Shown piece by piece: positions 8,130 to 17,676 of a stretch of DNA of 64,000 nt. The notes below the pieces were generated by a model, which ran no database searches, was not told the origin of the DNA, and was given only the letters and a program-made list of their open reading frames with translations. Position 1 is the first letter of the stretch. Each line of letters begins with the position of its first letter. This stretch comes from Devosia sp. (GTDB taxonomy: Bacteria > Pseudomonadota > Alphaproteobacteria > Rhizobiales > Devosiaceae), in assembly GCF_028290625.1 (NCBI RefSeq), contig NZ_JAQGJM010000030.1, forward strand, positions 92,231 to 156,230. The letters are read 5' to 3'. The position numbers were made by a program, and so were the translations under genes.

Positions 8130-10474
8130 TATTTGTGCACGACCGCTGCCAGCAGCGGCTCCTCCATTTGGGCGATCATTGCCTCGGTTCGCTCGGCAAT
8201 CTCGCCGTCATTCGATGTCTTGTGGGGAGAACTCAGTGGCAGCGTAAAGGTGACGCAGGCACCCACGCGCCCATTGGCATCGGGTTCGGCATCCACCAGT
8301 TCGACCAGGCCACCATGCTGCTCGATGATCTTGGCCACGATGGCCAAGCCGAGCCCGGTCCCCTTTTCACGGGTCGTCATATAGGGTTCCAGCAGGCGCT
8401 GGCGGTTATCCTTGGGCCAGCCCTTGCCATTATCCGAGACGGCAATCCTAGCATGGTTGCCCTCGATCTGGCCCTGCACAAGAATGGCAGGTTTGAAATC
8501 CGATATATCCACTGCTTCAAAAGCTTCTACCGCATTCTTGATCAGGTTGGTCAAACTCTGTGAAATCAGCCGGCTATCGAAATAGGCGTAGATCGGCATT
8601 TCCGGCAATTCGGTCTGAATGCTGATTTCCGGCAATCTTACGCTTTCCAGGAACACCGCCTGCCGCACGGTATCGCTTAGGTCAGCCACTTCCGGCGCCG
8701 CCTCAGGCATGCGAGCAAAGGCCGAAAATTCATCGACCATGCGGCCGATATCGCCCACCTGACGCACGATGGTGTTGATGCACTTGTCAAAGACCTCGCG
8801 ATCGTCCTCCAGCCGCGTACCATAGCGCCGGCGCAGGCGTTCTGCCGAAAGCTGGATCGGCGTCAGCGGATTCTTGATCTCGTGGGCAATGCGCCGCGCC
8901 ACGTCGGCCCAGGCGCTGGTGCGCTGCGCCGATTCAAGGTCAGTGATGTCGTCGAAGGTCAGCACATAACCCTTGGATTCGGTCATCGAGCCCTCGCGGG
9001 TCAACTGCACCTGATAGGTCTTCCGGTCGGTCTCGTTGCCGAGGTAAATCTGGTCGCGCACCTGTCCTCGCCGGGCCGAGCGGGCCCGCTCGAGGATCGG
9101 CGTCAGTTGCGGCATCACCTCTTCGATGGCTTCGCCCATCATGGCGATTTCGTCGCGGCCCAGCATTTCGCCGGCGCGCGCATTGACCAGCGTCACCGCT
9201 CCGAACGGATCGAGCCCGATAATGCCGGCCGACACGCCTTCCACCACGGCTTCGGTGAATTGCCGTCTTTTTTCGTTCATCTCGCTGGCGCTTAGCAGCG
9301 CTTCGCGCTGACTCTTGAGCTGCTGCGTCATGCGGTTGAAGCGGCTGGACAGATCGCGGAAATCGCCCCTGCCCTCCTGCACCGGCACCTGCACGTCAAG
9401 GTCACCCTGGCTAACCCGGTTCGACGCGATCATCAGATTACGAATCGGGTCGACGAAGCGGTTGGCCAACGCGATACCGGTCCACAACGCCGCCAGCAGC
9501 AGCACCACCGCCAAGCCCACATACATGATGGTGAAGGTGATCTGGAACACCAGCCGGTTGGAGGCATATTGGCGGTATTCGGTGATGTTCTCGTCGGTCA
9601 GCCGCATATATTCGAGCACTTCGGCGTCGACCGGCCTGGCCACGAACAGGAAGGTATTGTCGTAGCCGCGCAGCTTGACCACCGAGCCGACCAGATTGGT
9701 CGACCCCGGCGCGATCGACGTCGGCGTGCCCTCGACCACGCCCTGGGTAATCCCCTTCGGCAGCTTCGGGCTGGCACCCTGCACATTGATCTGCGCCCGC
9801 ATCAGCGTGTCGCCGTCTTCTGAGATCAGCGACGTGAACGGCAGCGAACGCGTCACCGCCAGCGCGGTCAGGATGCGCTGGAAGCGATCGCGATCCGACT
9901 CGAAGGTGCCGCGCGCCTGCTCCAGCTCGGTCGCCACCCAGATGATATCGTCGCGCAACACCTGCGCATGTTCGAGCATGTAGGAGCGCGCCACCAGCCG
10001 CGAGCTTTCCACCATGGCCCTGGTGCGTTCGGAGAACCACTGGTCCAGCCCCTGGTTGAGCGCAATAGTCGCCACGACGGCGACGATCACCGCCGGCACG
10101 GCCGCCACCAGCGCGAACATTGTCACCATGCGGATCTGCAGCCCGGCACCCGCCTGGTTCTGCGCCCGCGCCTGCACCAACAGCATGGCCTCGGTCACCA
10201 CCAGCGCGATCATCAGCAGCACCAACACGCCGGTGACGATCCAGATGATAGTCCAGACTTCTGCCGAAGGCTCGATATTGGTGGTGCCGGACAGGATCAG
10301 GAACGAGATCGACGACATCGCCACGGAGGCCAGCACCACGACGAGGCCCAGCATGCGCAGCGCACGGTTATTCTGCACGGCAAAAAACGGCGCCCGTGGC
10401 GGCTTGGGCGTCGTCGGCGTCGTGTTGCCAATGCCCTCGATCGGTGCTGTCGCGTCGCTCATTTCAAAAGCCAA
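8129..10474 (-). CDS. ntrY: Membrane sensor histidine kinase NtrY
   Basis: Membrane-bound sensor kinase phosphorylating NtrX. It has 781 residues. Two or three hydrophobic helices occupy residues 40-135, a periplasmic loop runs to about 310, then a further helix, a HAMP segment (RFVDPIRNL...), a PAS domain (GLDPFGAVTLVNARAG) and a HisKA box [12 protein letters not shown], before the ATPase with DNGKGWP and GTGLGLAI. The start chosen is a TTG at 10474 because a perfect GGAGG lies seven bases upstream; the ATG four codons later has none. It overlaps ntrX by one base. Confidence 0.93.
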   Translation of the reverse strand: MAFEMSDATAPIEGIGNTTPTTPKPPRAPFFAVQNNRALRMLGLVVVLASVAMSSISFLILSGTTNIEPSAEVWTIIWIVTGVLVLLMIALVVTEAMLLVQARAQNQAGAGLQIRMVTMFALVAAVPAVIVAVVATIALNQGLDQWFSERTRAMVESSRLVARSYMLEHAQVLRDDIIWVATELEQARGTFESDRDRFQRILTALAVTRSLPFTSLISEDGDTLMRAQINVQGASPKLPKGITQGVVEGTPTSIAPGSTNLVGSVVKLRGYDNTFLFVARPVDAEVLEYMRLTDENITEYRQYASNRLVFQITFTIMYVGLAVVLLLAALWTGIALANRFVDPIRNLMIASNRVSQGDLDVQVPVQEGRGDFRDLSSRFNRMTQQLKSQREALLSASEMNEKRRQFTEAVVEGVSAGIIGLDPFGAVTLVNARAGEMLGRDEIAMMGEAIEEVMPQLTPILERARSARRGQVRDQIYLGNETDRKTYQVQLTREGSMTESKGYVLTFDDITDLESAQRTSAWADVARRIAHEIKNPLTPIQLSAERLRRRYGTRLEDDREVFDKCINTIVRQVGDIGRMVDEFSAFARMPEAAPEVADLSDTVRQAVFLESVRLPEISIQTELPEMPIYAYFDSRLISQSLTNLIKNAVEAFEAVDISDFKPAILVQGQIEGNHARIAVSDNGKGWPKDNRQRLLEPYMTTREKGTGLGLAIVAKIIEQHGGLVELVDAEPDANGRVGACVTFTLPLSSPHKTSNDGEIAERTEAMIAQMEEPLLAAVVHK

Positions 10475-10553
10475 ACGGCTTCCTCCGCGGGAGACAACAG
10501 AGTCTGGCCCAATTTCGCCAACCCTTCAAGACAATTGTTGCCAAAATGTGACA

Positions 10554-10613
10554 CTGATGACCGGCGCCCTGCGGGCGCCAAAACATGCCTGTGGCATGTT
10601 TTGAGGTCATCAG
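10554..10613. repeat. Nested palindrome that folds as a three-way junction
   Basis: Outer arms CTGATGACC (10554-10562) and GGTCATCAG (10605-10613) are a perfect 9-bp pair. Between them sit two perfect hairpins with no spacer: GGCGCCC/GGGCGCC (10563-10579, loop TGC) and AAAACATGCC/GGCATGTTTT (10580-10602, loop TGT), then two bases. The whole 60-base unit is a cloverleaf-like junction. It lies between the sugar kinase stop and the ntrY start, both read on the minus strand. It could act as an attenuator or terminator or be a mobile palindromic unit; it is not followed by a T-run. Confidence 0.75.
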
Positions 10614-10666
10614 GCCCGAAGAGCTATGCTCGCAGGGCCCGGACGCGCCACAAACTCGATCCCAAA

Positions 10667-11584
10667 CTACGATGTCGTGGCGCCCTCATACACCATTCGT
10701 GCTTCGACTTCACCCCGCTTCGGCGCTCCCAACCGCCCGCCAAACGACTCACACTTGATCGCTGCAGCCATGGAGGCGAACCGCATGATCCACTCCATCG
10801 GCCGGCCTTCGATCAGACCGAGCACGAAGGCGCCATGGAAAACATCCCCTGCCGCCAAGGTGTCGCGCGCCACAATCCTGGGAGCGGCACAATGGCGAAC
10901 CTGATTGGTGTCACGGTCGCACCAATAGACGCCACCTACCCCGGCGGTCACCGCCACAAAGCTATCGAACTGCGCCGCCAGCCGTACCACCGCCGCAGCC
11001 GGGTCCGCACACCCCGTCAACTGCTCCGCAGCCGGCTCGGACGCCACGATATGGCTCGCCAGCGGCAGCAGCAGTGCATGGGTCTCAGCCCGGGCGACAT
11101 CAGCATCCAGAACCGCTGGGATCCCCGCCTGCCGCGCTGCGGTCAGCGCCTGAGCCGCCGCTAGGGGCCAGCGAACGTCCACCAGCACAGCCGAATGCGT
11201 CTGCGTCGAAATCGCTGGCATAGCCGCCGGCGCTGAAAGCAGCGCAGGATCGTAATGCGGCACGATGATGCGTTCACCGGCCTGATCGACCAAGATCGTC
11301 GCAAAAGCCGACCGTGCGCCTGAAACGGTTCGCACCGCGCCGCAATCGACGCCCTCGGCCGCAATTTCCCCGATGAGGCGTATCCCGGTAGCATCTTCGC
11401 CAACCGAAGCCCACAGCGCCACGGCACCGCCCAGCCGCGCAACGGCGGTCGCCGCGCTCGACGCCATGCCGGCCGCAATTTCCACCGCCGCGACCGGAAT
11501 GAACTTCCCCGGCCCCGACGGCAGTTCCGCCATCTCGAAAATCGTATCCAGCGTCAGCGCGCCAACGCACAGGATCGGCAGCAC
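10667..11584 (-). CDS. PfkB-family sugar kinase
   Basis: Ribokinase-like carbohydrate kinase of 305 residues. The N-terminal glycine motif is partly visible around GPGKFIPV and AAGMASSAATAVARLGG (38-53). The C-terminal signature reads DTLAAGDVFHGAF (241-253) with catalytic Asp247; the anion hole is AAGD instead of the usual GAGD. The substrate cannot be told. It starts at GTG five bases upstream of... the ntrC stop and is read with ntrC, so it is part of the ntrBC transcript. A sugar kinase between ntrBC and ntrYX is unusual, since these two systems are normally adjacent in this order. Confidence 0.85.
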   Translation of the reverse strand: MLPILCVGALTLDTIFEMAELPSGPGKFIPVAAVEIAAGMASSAATAVARLGGAVALWASVGEDATGIRLIGEIAAEGVDCGAVRTVSGARSAFATILVDQAGERIIVPHYDPALLSAPAAMPAISTQTHSAVLVDVRWPLAAAQALTAARQAGIPAVLDADVARAETHALLLPLASHIVASEPAAEQLTGCADPAAAVVRLAAQFDSFVAVTAGVGGVYWCDRDTNQVRHCAAPRIVARDTLAAGDVFHGAFVLGLIEGRPMEWIMRFASMAAAIKCESFGGRLGAPKRGEVEARMVYEGATTS

Positions 11585-11588
11585 GCCC

Positions 11589-13037
11589 TCACCCGTTCCG
11601 GCGGCTATGCTTGACGATCTCGATGCTGTGCGTGCGGATTTTCTTGCGCAGCGTATTGCGGTTCAGCCCCAGCAAATCCGCTGCCTTGATCTGGTTGCCG
11701 CCGCAGGCATTGAGCGCCATGGCGATCAGCGGCGCTTCGACCCGATCGATGACCCGTTGATACAACCCTGCTGGCGGCAGGTTTGGCTCATATTCGCGCA
11801 GCAACTGGCCGACATGGGTTTCGACCGCCATCGATACGTCCATCGGCCCGGCAGCTCCGGCCGCTTGGGGCCTGTCGCTGATATTGAGTTCGTTCTGCAC
11901 GATCTCGGCGGAAATACTCTCATCGGCATAGAGCGCCGACAGTCGCCGCACCAGGTTTTCCAGCTCGCGCACATTGCCCGGCCAGGAATAATTCTGCATC
12001 AGCCGGATCGCCTCCGGGGCAATCGACTTGATCGGCTCCCCCTCGCGCTGCGAGGTCTTGAGGAAATGCGTCGCCAAATCGCCGATATCGTCGATGCGCT
12101 CGCGCAGCGGTGGCAGGCGGATCGGCACCACGTTGAGGCGATAGAACAAATCCTCGCGGAACAGGCCCTGCCGGATCATCTGGCTGAGGTCACGATGGGT
12201 GGCGGCAACGATGCGCACATTGGTCTTGATCGAGGAGCGGCCCCCGACCATCGTATATTCGCCCTCCTGCAGCACGCGCAGCAGGCGGGTCTGGGCATCC
12301 ATCGGCATATCGCCGATTTCGTCGAGGAACAGCGTGCCACCCTCGGCCTGCTCGAAGCGGCCCGACGAGCGCGTATTTGCGCCCGTAAAGGCCCCCTTCT
12401 CGTGCCCGAACAGTTCCGCCTCGATCAGGTCACGCGGAATCGCCGCCATATTGATCGCCACGAACGGCCCGTTGCGGCGCTTGCCGAAGTCATGCAGCGC
12501 CCGCGCCACCAGTTCCTTGCCGGTGCCGCTCTCGCCGGTGATCATCACCGTCAGGTCGGTCTGCATCAGCCGCGCCAGAGCGCGATAGATGTCCTGCATC
12601 GCCGTGGAGCGGCCGACCAGCGGCATGGTCTCGCCCGGCTCCTCGGCCTTGCGCTCCGCCCGCGTCGGCTTCTTGGCATCGGCCAGAGCCCGCGCCACCA
12701 CCGACAGCACCTCGGTGATATCGAACGGCTTGGGTAGATATTCGTAGGCGCCGACTTCATTGGCGCGAATGGCCGTCATGAACGTATTCTGCGCGCTCAT
12801 CACGATCATTGGCAGGTCGGGCCGAAGCTTCTTGATCTTGGGCATCACCTCGAAGGCATTGCCATCCGGCATCGCCACGTCGGTGATCAACACATCGCCC
12901 TCGCCCCGGCTGACCCAGTTCCACATCGTGGAAATATTGCCAGTCGGGCGCACTTCGTATCCGGCTCGCGTCAGCGCCTGGTTCAGCACCATACGGATCG
13001 CGGCATCGTCGTCGGCAAGCAGCACAACATGGCTCAT
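11589..13037 (-). CDS. ntrC: Nitrogen regulator NtrC, sigma-54 activator
   Basis: Response regulator activating sigma-54 promoters under nitrogen limitation. It has 482 residues. The receiver phosphoacceptor is Asp53 in ITDVAMPDG. The AAA+ domain has Walker A GESGTGKE, the sigma-54 contact loop EKGAFTGA and Walker [12 protein letters not shown], all canonical. The C-terminal Fis-type HTH is [22 protein letters not shown]. The start overlaps the ntrB stop as ATGA. In contrast with NtrX in the same window, every catalytic motif is intact. Confidence 0.97.
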   Translation of the reverse strand: MSHVVLLADDDAAIRMVLNQALTRAGYEVRPTGNISTMWNWVSRGEGDVLITDVAMPDGNAFEVMPKIKKLRPDLPMIVMSAQNTFMTAIRANEVGAYEYLPKPFDITEVLSVVARALADAKKPTRAERKAEEPGETMPLVGRSTAMQDIYRALARLMQTDLTVMITGESGTGKELVARALHDFGKRRNGPFVAINMAAIPRDLIEAELFGHEKGAFTGANTRSSGRFEQAEGGTLFLDEIGDMPMDAQTRLLRVLQEGEYTMVGGRSSIKTNVRIVAATHRDLSQMIRQGLFREDLFYRLNVVPIRLPPLRERIDDIGDLATHFLKTSQREGEPIKSIAPEAIRLMQNYSWPGNVRELENLVRRLSALYADESISAEIVQNELNISDRPQAAGAAGPMDVSMAVETHVGQLLREYEPNLPPAGLYQRVIDRVEAPLIAMALNACGGNQIKAADLLGLNRNTLRKKIRTHSIEIVKHSRRNG

Positions 13038-14158
13038 TTGACGCCAACCTCTTCGAACGGCGATGTACTGAAGGCCCCGCTGGCCACCGGCAGCAGGATA
13101 CGGAAGCGCGTGCGGCCGGGGCGGCTATCGCAATCGATTACCCCGCCATGGTCGCCAACGATCTTGGCCACCAGCGCCAGCCCCAGTCCGGAGCCGTTCT
13201 GCTTGGTGGTCACGAATGGATCGAACAGGAATGGCAGGATATCCGGGGGCACGCCGGGGCCATTGTCTTCGATGACGATTTCTAGCGGCAGCGAGATGCG
13301 CTCGGAGACACCCATCACGCTGATGCGGATGCCAGGCCGGAATGCAGTGAAGAACTTTATCTCTGGTTTCTGTGTTCGCTCAAGGGCTTCCGAGGCGTTT
13401 TTCACCAAATTTAGGAAGATTTGGATGAGCTGATCGCGATTGCCGAACACGGGCGGCAGCGACGGATCGTATTCTTCCGAGAAGGCAATGCCCTGCCCGA
13501 CCCCATTGCGGGCCAGCAGCTTAACGCGATCCAGCACCACATGAATGTTGATCGGCTCGCGCTCCAGCGGCCGCTCGTCGCCAAACACTTCGACCCGGTC
13601 GATCAGCCCGACAATGCGGTCGGTCTCCTCGCGGATCAGCCGGGCCAGAGGAACCTCATCGCTGGCAACACTCTGCTCCAGCAATTGCGCCGCGCCACGG
13701 ATGCCCGATAGCGGGTTCTTGATCTCGTGGGCCAACATAGAGGCAAGGCCCGTCACCGAGCGCGCGGCGCCACGCGACACCATCTGCCGGTCGATCTTGT
13801 CGGCCATGGTGCGCTCCTGAATCAGCAGCGCCACACGGCCATCGGTGTCCGAGATTGGGCTGGCGAAAACGTCAGCAATGCGCTCGTCGCCGAACCGCGA
13901 CGAGCCCACCCGCACGCGATATTCCGTCATCGGCGCCCGTCGCAGCATAACGGTCTCGACCAGGCTGATGATCGGCGAGCCGAAGGCGATCAGATCGTCC
14001 AGCCGTTGCCGGGCAAGCACGCTCATCGACGCGCCAAAAAAGGCCTCGGCGGCATAGTTGACGAAGACGATCTGGTGCTGCTCACCGCACACGATGATCG
14101 GCTGCGGCAGCGCCTGCAATACGGCGGTCGACGTCTCCGCCCCCAAAGCCTCGATCAT
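13034..14158 (-). CDS. ntrB: Nitrogen sensor kinase/phosphatase NtrB
   Basis: Soluble histidine kinase that phosphorylates or dephosphorylates NtrC in response to the PII protein. It has 374 residues: a PAS domain (about 10-125), the H box [12 protein letters not shown] with His144, and an ATPase domain with EDNGPGVP and NGSGLGLAL. No membrane segments are present. It overlaps dusB by four bases upstream (ATGA) and ntrC downstream in the same way, so dusB-ntrB-ntrC is one coupled unit. Confidence 0.96.
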   Translation of the reverse strand: MIEALGAETSTAVLQALPQPIIVCGEQHQIVFVNYAAEAFFGASMSVLARQRLDDLIAFGSPIISLVETVMLRRAPMTEYRVRVGSSRFGDERIADVFASPISDTDGRVALLIQERTMADKIDRQMVSRGAARSVTGLASMLAHEIKNPLSGIRGAAQLLEQSVASDEVPLARLIREETDRIVGLIDRVEVFGDERPLEREPINIHVVLDRVKLLARNGVGQGIAFSEEYDPSLPPVFGNRDQLIQIFLNLVKNASEALERTQKPEIKFFTAFRPGIRISVMGVSERISLPLEIVIEDNGPGVPPDILPFLFDPFVTTKQNGSGLGLALVAKIVGDHGGVIDCDSRPGRTRFRILLPVASGAFSTSPFEEVGVK

Positions 14159-15165
14159 GCTGCCGCCTTCCAGTCGCCAGAAAAAATGTCGCCAATCATC
14201 GCCAGTACCGCTTTCGGGTCGTCATTATTCAGCAGGGCATTGCGCACGGGCTTGTCCAGCGCCAGCCCCGCCGCCTCGGCATACCAGTCGAGATGCTTGC
14301 GCGCCGCGCGCCCACCGACCTGCACGCCATATTCGATCAGCATCTGCTCGTAGTGTTCCTGGATCAGCGCCGCCAGTTCGTCGCCTTCAGGCGCAGCCAT
14401 AGGCGCTTCGCCCCGCAACTGCGCCCCGATCTGGCCGACCACCCAAGGCCGCCCCTGCGCGCCACGCCCCAGCATGACCGCCGCCGCACCCGACTCGGCC
14501 AGTGCCGAACGCGCGCTTTCCAGGTCGATGATGTCGCCATTGACCACGACCGGCACGTCGACGGCATCGACCACGGCGCGGACCGGTGCCCAGCGTGCTG
14601 CGCCCTTGTAAAACTGCTGCCGCGTCCGGCCATGCACGGTTATCATCCGCGCCCCGGCATTGACCGCGCGCCGCGCCATGTCCGGCGCATTGAGGCTATC
14701 GTCGTCCCAGCCCAGCCGCATTTTGACCGTCACCGGCAGCGGCGTTGCCGCCACCACCGCGTCGACCAGCGTCATGGCGATATCGGGTACGCGCATCAGC
14801 GCCGAGCCGGCATAGCCGTTGGTTACGCGCTTGGAGGGACAGCCGAAATTGATGTCGATGATGTCGGCGCCGGCCTCATAGGCAATCTTGGCGCCCAGTG
14901 CCATCCATTCGGGCTCGCAGCCGGCCAGTTGCACGACGTGGGGCAAATTGCCCACCTTGCCGAGCTTGCGCACCATATCGCCATTGCCGGTGGTCAGCGC
15001 CGCGCTGGCGATCATCTCGGACACGACCAGGCCCGCGCCAAAGCGCTCGGCGATGTCGCGGAACGGGCGGTCGGTGATGCCAGCCATGGGTGCGAGGAAC
15101 GCGGTATTCCGGGCAGACTGGTTGCCGATGCTCAACTCGCAGGCATTTTCAGACAAGGACTGCAC
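14155..15165 (-). CDS. dusB: tRNA-dihydrouridine synthase DusB (NifR3)
   Basis: FMN enzyme reducing specific uridines in the tRNA D-loop. It has up to 336 residues. Visible motifs are LAPMAGITDRPFR, the catalytic Cys in INFGCPSKRVT, and TVHGRTRQQFYKG. The leading GTG at 15165 gives about ten residues more than usual; a TTG at 15135 (starting xSIGNQSARN) is an alternative start, and neither has a strong ribosome site. Heads the dusB-ntrBC operon, the classical nifR3-ntrBC order. Confidence 0.95.
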   Translation of the reverse strand: MQSLSENACELSIGNQSARNTAFLAPMAGITDRPFRDIAERFGAGLVVSEMIASAALTTGNGDMVRKLGKVGNLPHVVQLAGCEPEWMALGAKIAYEAGADIIDINFGCPSKRVTNGYAGSALMRVPDIAMTLVDAVVAATPLPVTVKMRLGWDDDSLNAPDMARRAVNAGARMITVHGRTRQQFYKGAARWAPVRAVVDAVDVPVVVNGDIIDLESARSALAESGAAAVMLGRGAQGRPWVVGQIGAQLRGEAPMAAPEGDELAALIQEHYEQMLIEYGVQVGGRAARKHLDWYAEAAGLALDKPVRNALLNNDDPKAVLAMIGDIFSGDWKAAA

Positions 15166-15331
15166 CAGAAACGGTCAATTTTGGAATGCTGCCTGCACAA
15201 TAGTCAAAATGACGCCGCGTGCAACCACTTATCGCCCGTTCAATCCAATTTGAGCAGGCGCCCTTGCCGCTTGCCGGGGCCAGCGTTAGACCACGCAGAT
15301 ACGACAGTTTCTTGTTCGAGTGCCACCCCTC

Positions 15332-16522
15332 ATGCGTGCTAAATCCATCGCTGTCATCATCGTTGCCGCGGGTCGCGGCGAGCGCGTCAACATCGATGGA
15401 ACCACAGAACCCAAGCAATACCGGCTTCTTGCCGGCACGCCAGTGTTGAGCCGGACCATTCGGTCCTTCCTCGATTATCCGCACATCACCCATATTCTGC
15501 CCGTCATCCACGCTGATCACAGCGAGCGCTATGCGGCGCTGGGCCTGAACGATTCCCGGCTGCTGCCGCCCGTAGTAGGTGGCGCCGCACGGCAGGCCTC
15601 GGTGCTGGCGGGCCTCAAGGCGCTGGCGCCGCTGCGGCCCGATCTGGTGCTGATCCAAGATGGCGCGCGGCCGTTTGCCACGCCGGACCTGATCGGCGAC
15701 GTGATCGCTGTGCTGGAAACCCATGATGGCGCCCTGCCCGCGCTGTCGGTCACCGATACCATCAAGCGTTCACTGGACGGCCAAGTCGTTGTTAATACAG
15801 AAGATCGCAGCCAGCTTTTTGCCGCCCAGACCCCGCAGGGCTTTCGCTTCGGCCAGATTTTTTCCGCGCATATGCGCGCCGCGACCAATCCGCGCCAGTT
15901 CACTGACGATGCCGAAATCGCCGAATGGGCGGGACTGCGCGTCGCCATGGTCATGGGCGGCCGGGACAATATCAAGATCACCCATCCCGAGGATTTCGAG
16001 CGGGGCGACCGCATTATTCTAGGAGACGAGCCCATGGAGACCCGCGTCGGCACGGGGTACGACGTGCATCCGTTCGAGCCCGGCGACGCCGTGTGGCTGG
16101 GCGGTGTGCGCATTCCGCATACGGCAAAGCTGCAGGGGCATTCCGATGCCGACGTGGCGCTGCATGCGCTGACCGACGCCATTTTGGGCGCCATCGGCGA
16201 GGGCGATATCGGCACCCATTTCCCGCCCAGCGATATGCAGTGGAAGGGCGCCGCATCGACGGTTTTTCTCAAGCATGCTGGATTTCTTGTTGGCAAAGCC
16301 GGTGGAAGGATTGTCAATCTCGACGTGACAATCATTGCCGAGCGGCCCAGGATCGCCGAACATGTTCCAGCGATGCGCGCTGTCATCGGCGCCGCGTTGG
16401 AGATTGAGACGTCAAGGATCGCCATCAAGGCGACAACAAGCGAACGGCTCGGCTTTGTCGGGCGGGAGGAAGGGATCGTGGCGATGGCAAGTGCGAGTAT
16501 TGAACTGCCGAGGTATTCCTGA
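15332..16522 (+). CDS. ispDF: Bifunctional IspD/IspF of the MEP isoprenoid pathway
   Basis: Fusion of 2-C-methyl-D-erythritol 4-phosphate cytidylyltransferase and 2,4-cyclodiphosphate synthase. The IspD half has the IVAAGRGERVN nucleotide loop, PKQY and LIQDGARPF. The IspF half starts near residue 230 with RVGTGYDVHPF and GHSDADVALHALTDAILGA, the metal site. The ATG at 15332 is preferred to a GTG four codons earlier; neither has a clear ribosome site. The stop overlaps the cinA start by one base. The fusion is typical of alphaproteobacteria. Confidence 0.96.
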   Translation: MRAKSIAVIIVAAGRGERVNIDGTTEPKQYRLLAGTPVLSRTIRSFLDYPHITHILPVIHADHSERYAALGLNDSRLLPPVVGGAARQASVLAGLKALAPLRPDLVLIQDGARPFATPDLIGDVIAVLETHDGALPALSVTDTIKRSLDGQVVVNTEDRSQLFAAQTPQGFRFGQIFSAHMRAATNPRQFTDDAEIAEWAGLRVAMVMGGRDNIKITHPEDFERGDRIILGDEPMETRVGTGYDVHPFEPGDAVWLGGVRIPHTAKLQGHSDADVALHALTDAILGAIGEGDIGTHFPPSDMQWKGAASTVFLKHAGFLVGKAGGRIVNLDVTIIAERPRIAEHVPAMRAVIGAALEIETSRIAIKATTSERLGFVGREEGIVAMASASIELPRYS

Positions 16523-17037
16523 TGGCCGCGGCAGCAAAGACGCCGGTCGATCCGGCCCAGCAGATCATCACCCTTCTCACCGCAGCTAACAAAACCATCG
16601 TTACCGCCGAAAGCTGCACCGGCGGCATGATTGGCGCGGCGCTGACCGACATCCCCGGTTCATCGGCTGCCTTTTTCGGTGGCTACATCACCTACGCCAA
16701 TAGCGCTAAGTCACGGATGATCCATGTGCAGGCAAGGTTGATCCGCGACTATGGCGCGGTCAGCAACCAGGTCGCCCGCGCCATGGCTGACGGCGCCCGC
16801 AATACGGCGCATGCCGATTACGCGGTAGCGGTCACCGGCATTGCCGGCCCCGATGGCGGCAGCGAGAAGAAGCCGGTCGGGCTGGTCTACGTCGCGGTGT
16901 CGTCGGAACTGGCGACGCTGGTCATCGAGCACCGCTTTGGGGATCTCGGCCGCGCCGAAATCCGCAAGCGCAGCGTTGCTGCCGCGCTCGATGTGGTGAT
17001 GCAGGTATTGACCGGAACGCAGGCAGCCGAGCGCTAG
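16522..17037 (+). CDS. pncC: CinA C-terminal-type nicotinamide-nucleotide amidase
   Basis: 171 residues, only the amidase domain of CinA. It deamidates NMN to nicotinate mononucleotide in pyridine-nucleotide recycling. The signature AESCTGGMIGAALTDIPGSS and the segment ITYANSAKSRMIHV are clear, and GIAGPDGGSEKKPVGLVYVAV is the second conserved block. It shares one base with ispDF and is co-transcribed with it. Confidence 0.93.
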   Translation: MAAAAKTPVDPAQQIITLLTAANKTIVTAESCTGGMIGAALTDIPGSSAAFFGGYITYANSAKSRMIHVQARLIRDYGAVSNQVARAMADGARNTAHADYAVAVTGIAGPDGGSEKKPVGLVYVAVSSELATLVIEHRFGDLGRAEIRKRSVAAALDVVMQVLTGTQAAER

Positions 17038-17062
17038 TCGCCGGTGTTTAACGCAATTGTTC

Positions 17063-17167
17063 CCCACCCACCGTTCTTCCCGCGGGCTTGACCCGCGGGT
17101 CGTTGGTCCCTTGTGCCGTGCCGTTGGAGGCCCGCGGATCAAGTCCGCGGGAAGGTCGGTGGGTGGG
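17063..17167. repeat. Palindromic intergenic repeat, family A copy 1
   Basis: An inverted repeat of about 105 bases between the convergent genes pncC and ratA. The outer arms are CCCACCCACCG and CGGTGGGTGGG. Each half contains its own hairpin, CCCGCGG with CCGCGGG around a TCAAG-like loop. Three more copies occur at 28479, 47511 and 53636. It may serve as a bidirectional terminator here. Confidence 0.8.
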
Positions 17168-17232
17168 AGGGATCAAGCTCAAGACTAGGTTCAAGCTCAA
17201 GATCAGGCTAAAGCCCGAACGACCTGGTCGCG

Positions 17233-17676
17233 CTAATCCCCGTACCGCCGGTCGGCCTCGTCGACAAAGGCCTGGATGATCTCGGCCTGCTTGGCGGCGA
17301 AGGCCGGTTCGGCGACGGCAGCGATCAGCACGTTGGAAATCTTGAAATCGACCTCGAAGCGCACACGGGTGCCCATGCCCTCCTGCTCGAAGCTCCAGAC
17401 GCTGTCGAGATAGGCGAAGGGGCCGTCGACGGCCTTGGCCTTGATGGTCATGCCGACGCGGTCATTGATGACCCGGCTGGTATAGGCTTGGGTGATCGGA
17501 CCAAAGAACAGCGTCATCCTGGCCAGCACCGTATCGGCGGCGGCGGCGGCGGGGTCAGGGCGGACCTCCATCGCCTTACAATTGGGCACGAAGCGCGGAT
17601 AGTCCTCCAAATCAGCGACGGTGTCGAACATGCGCTGGGGCATGTGCGGCACATGGTGTTCGAAAAAACGCTTCAT
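17233..17676 (-). CDS. ratA: RatA/Coq10-type START-domain protein
   Basis: 147 residues with a SRPBCC (START-like) fold. The conserved beginning HHVPHMPQRMFDTVADLEDYPRFVP and the end of the domain RFEVDFKISN match the Coq10/RatA family, which binds ubiquinone or other lipids, and in E. coli interferes with ribosome subunit joining. The stop is convergent with pncC across repeat A1. The start shares one base with the lipA stop, so it is the last gene of the pdh-lpd-lipA run. lipA-ratA adjacency is common in alphaproteobacteria. Confidence 0.9.
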   Translation of the reverse strand: MKRFFEHHVPHMPQRMFDTVADLEDYPRFVPNCKAMEVRPDPAAAAADTVLARMTLFFGPITQAYTSRVINDRVGMTIKAKAVDGPFAYLDSVWSFEQEGMGTRVRFEVDFKISNVLIAAVAEPAFAAKQAEIIQAFVDEADRRYGD

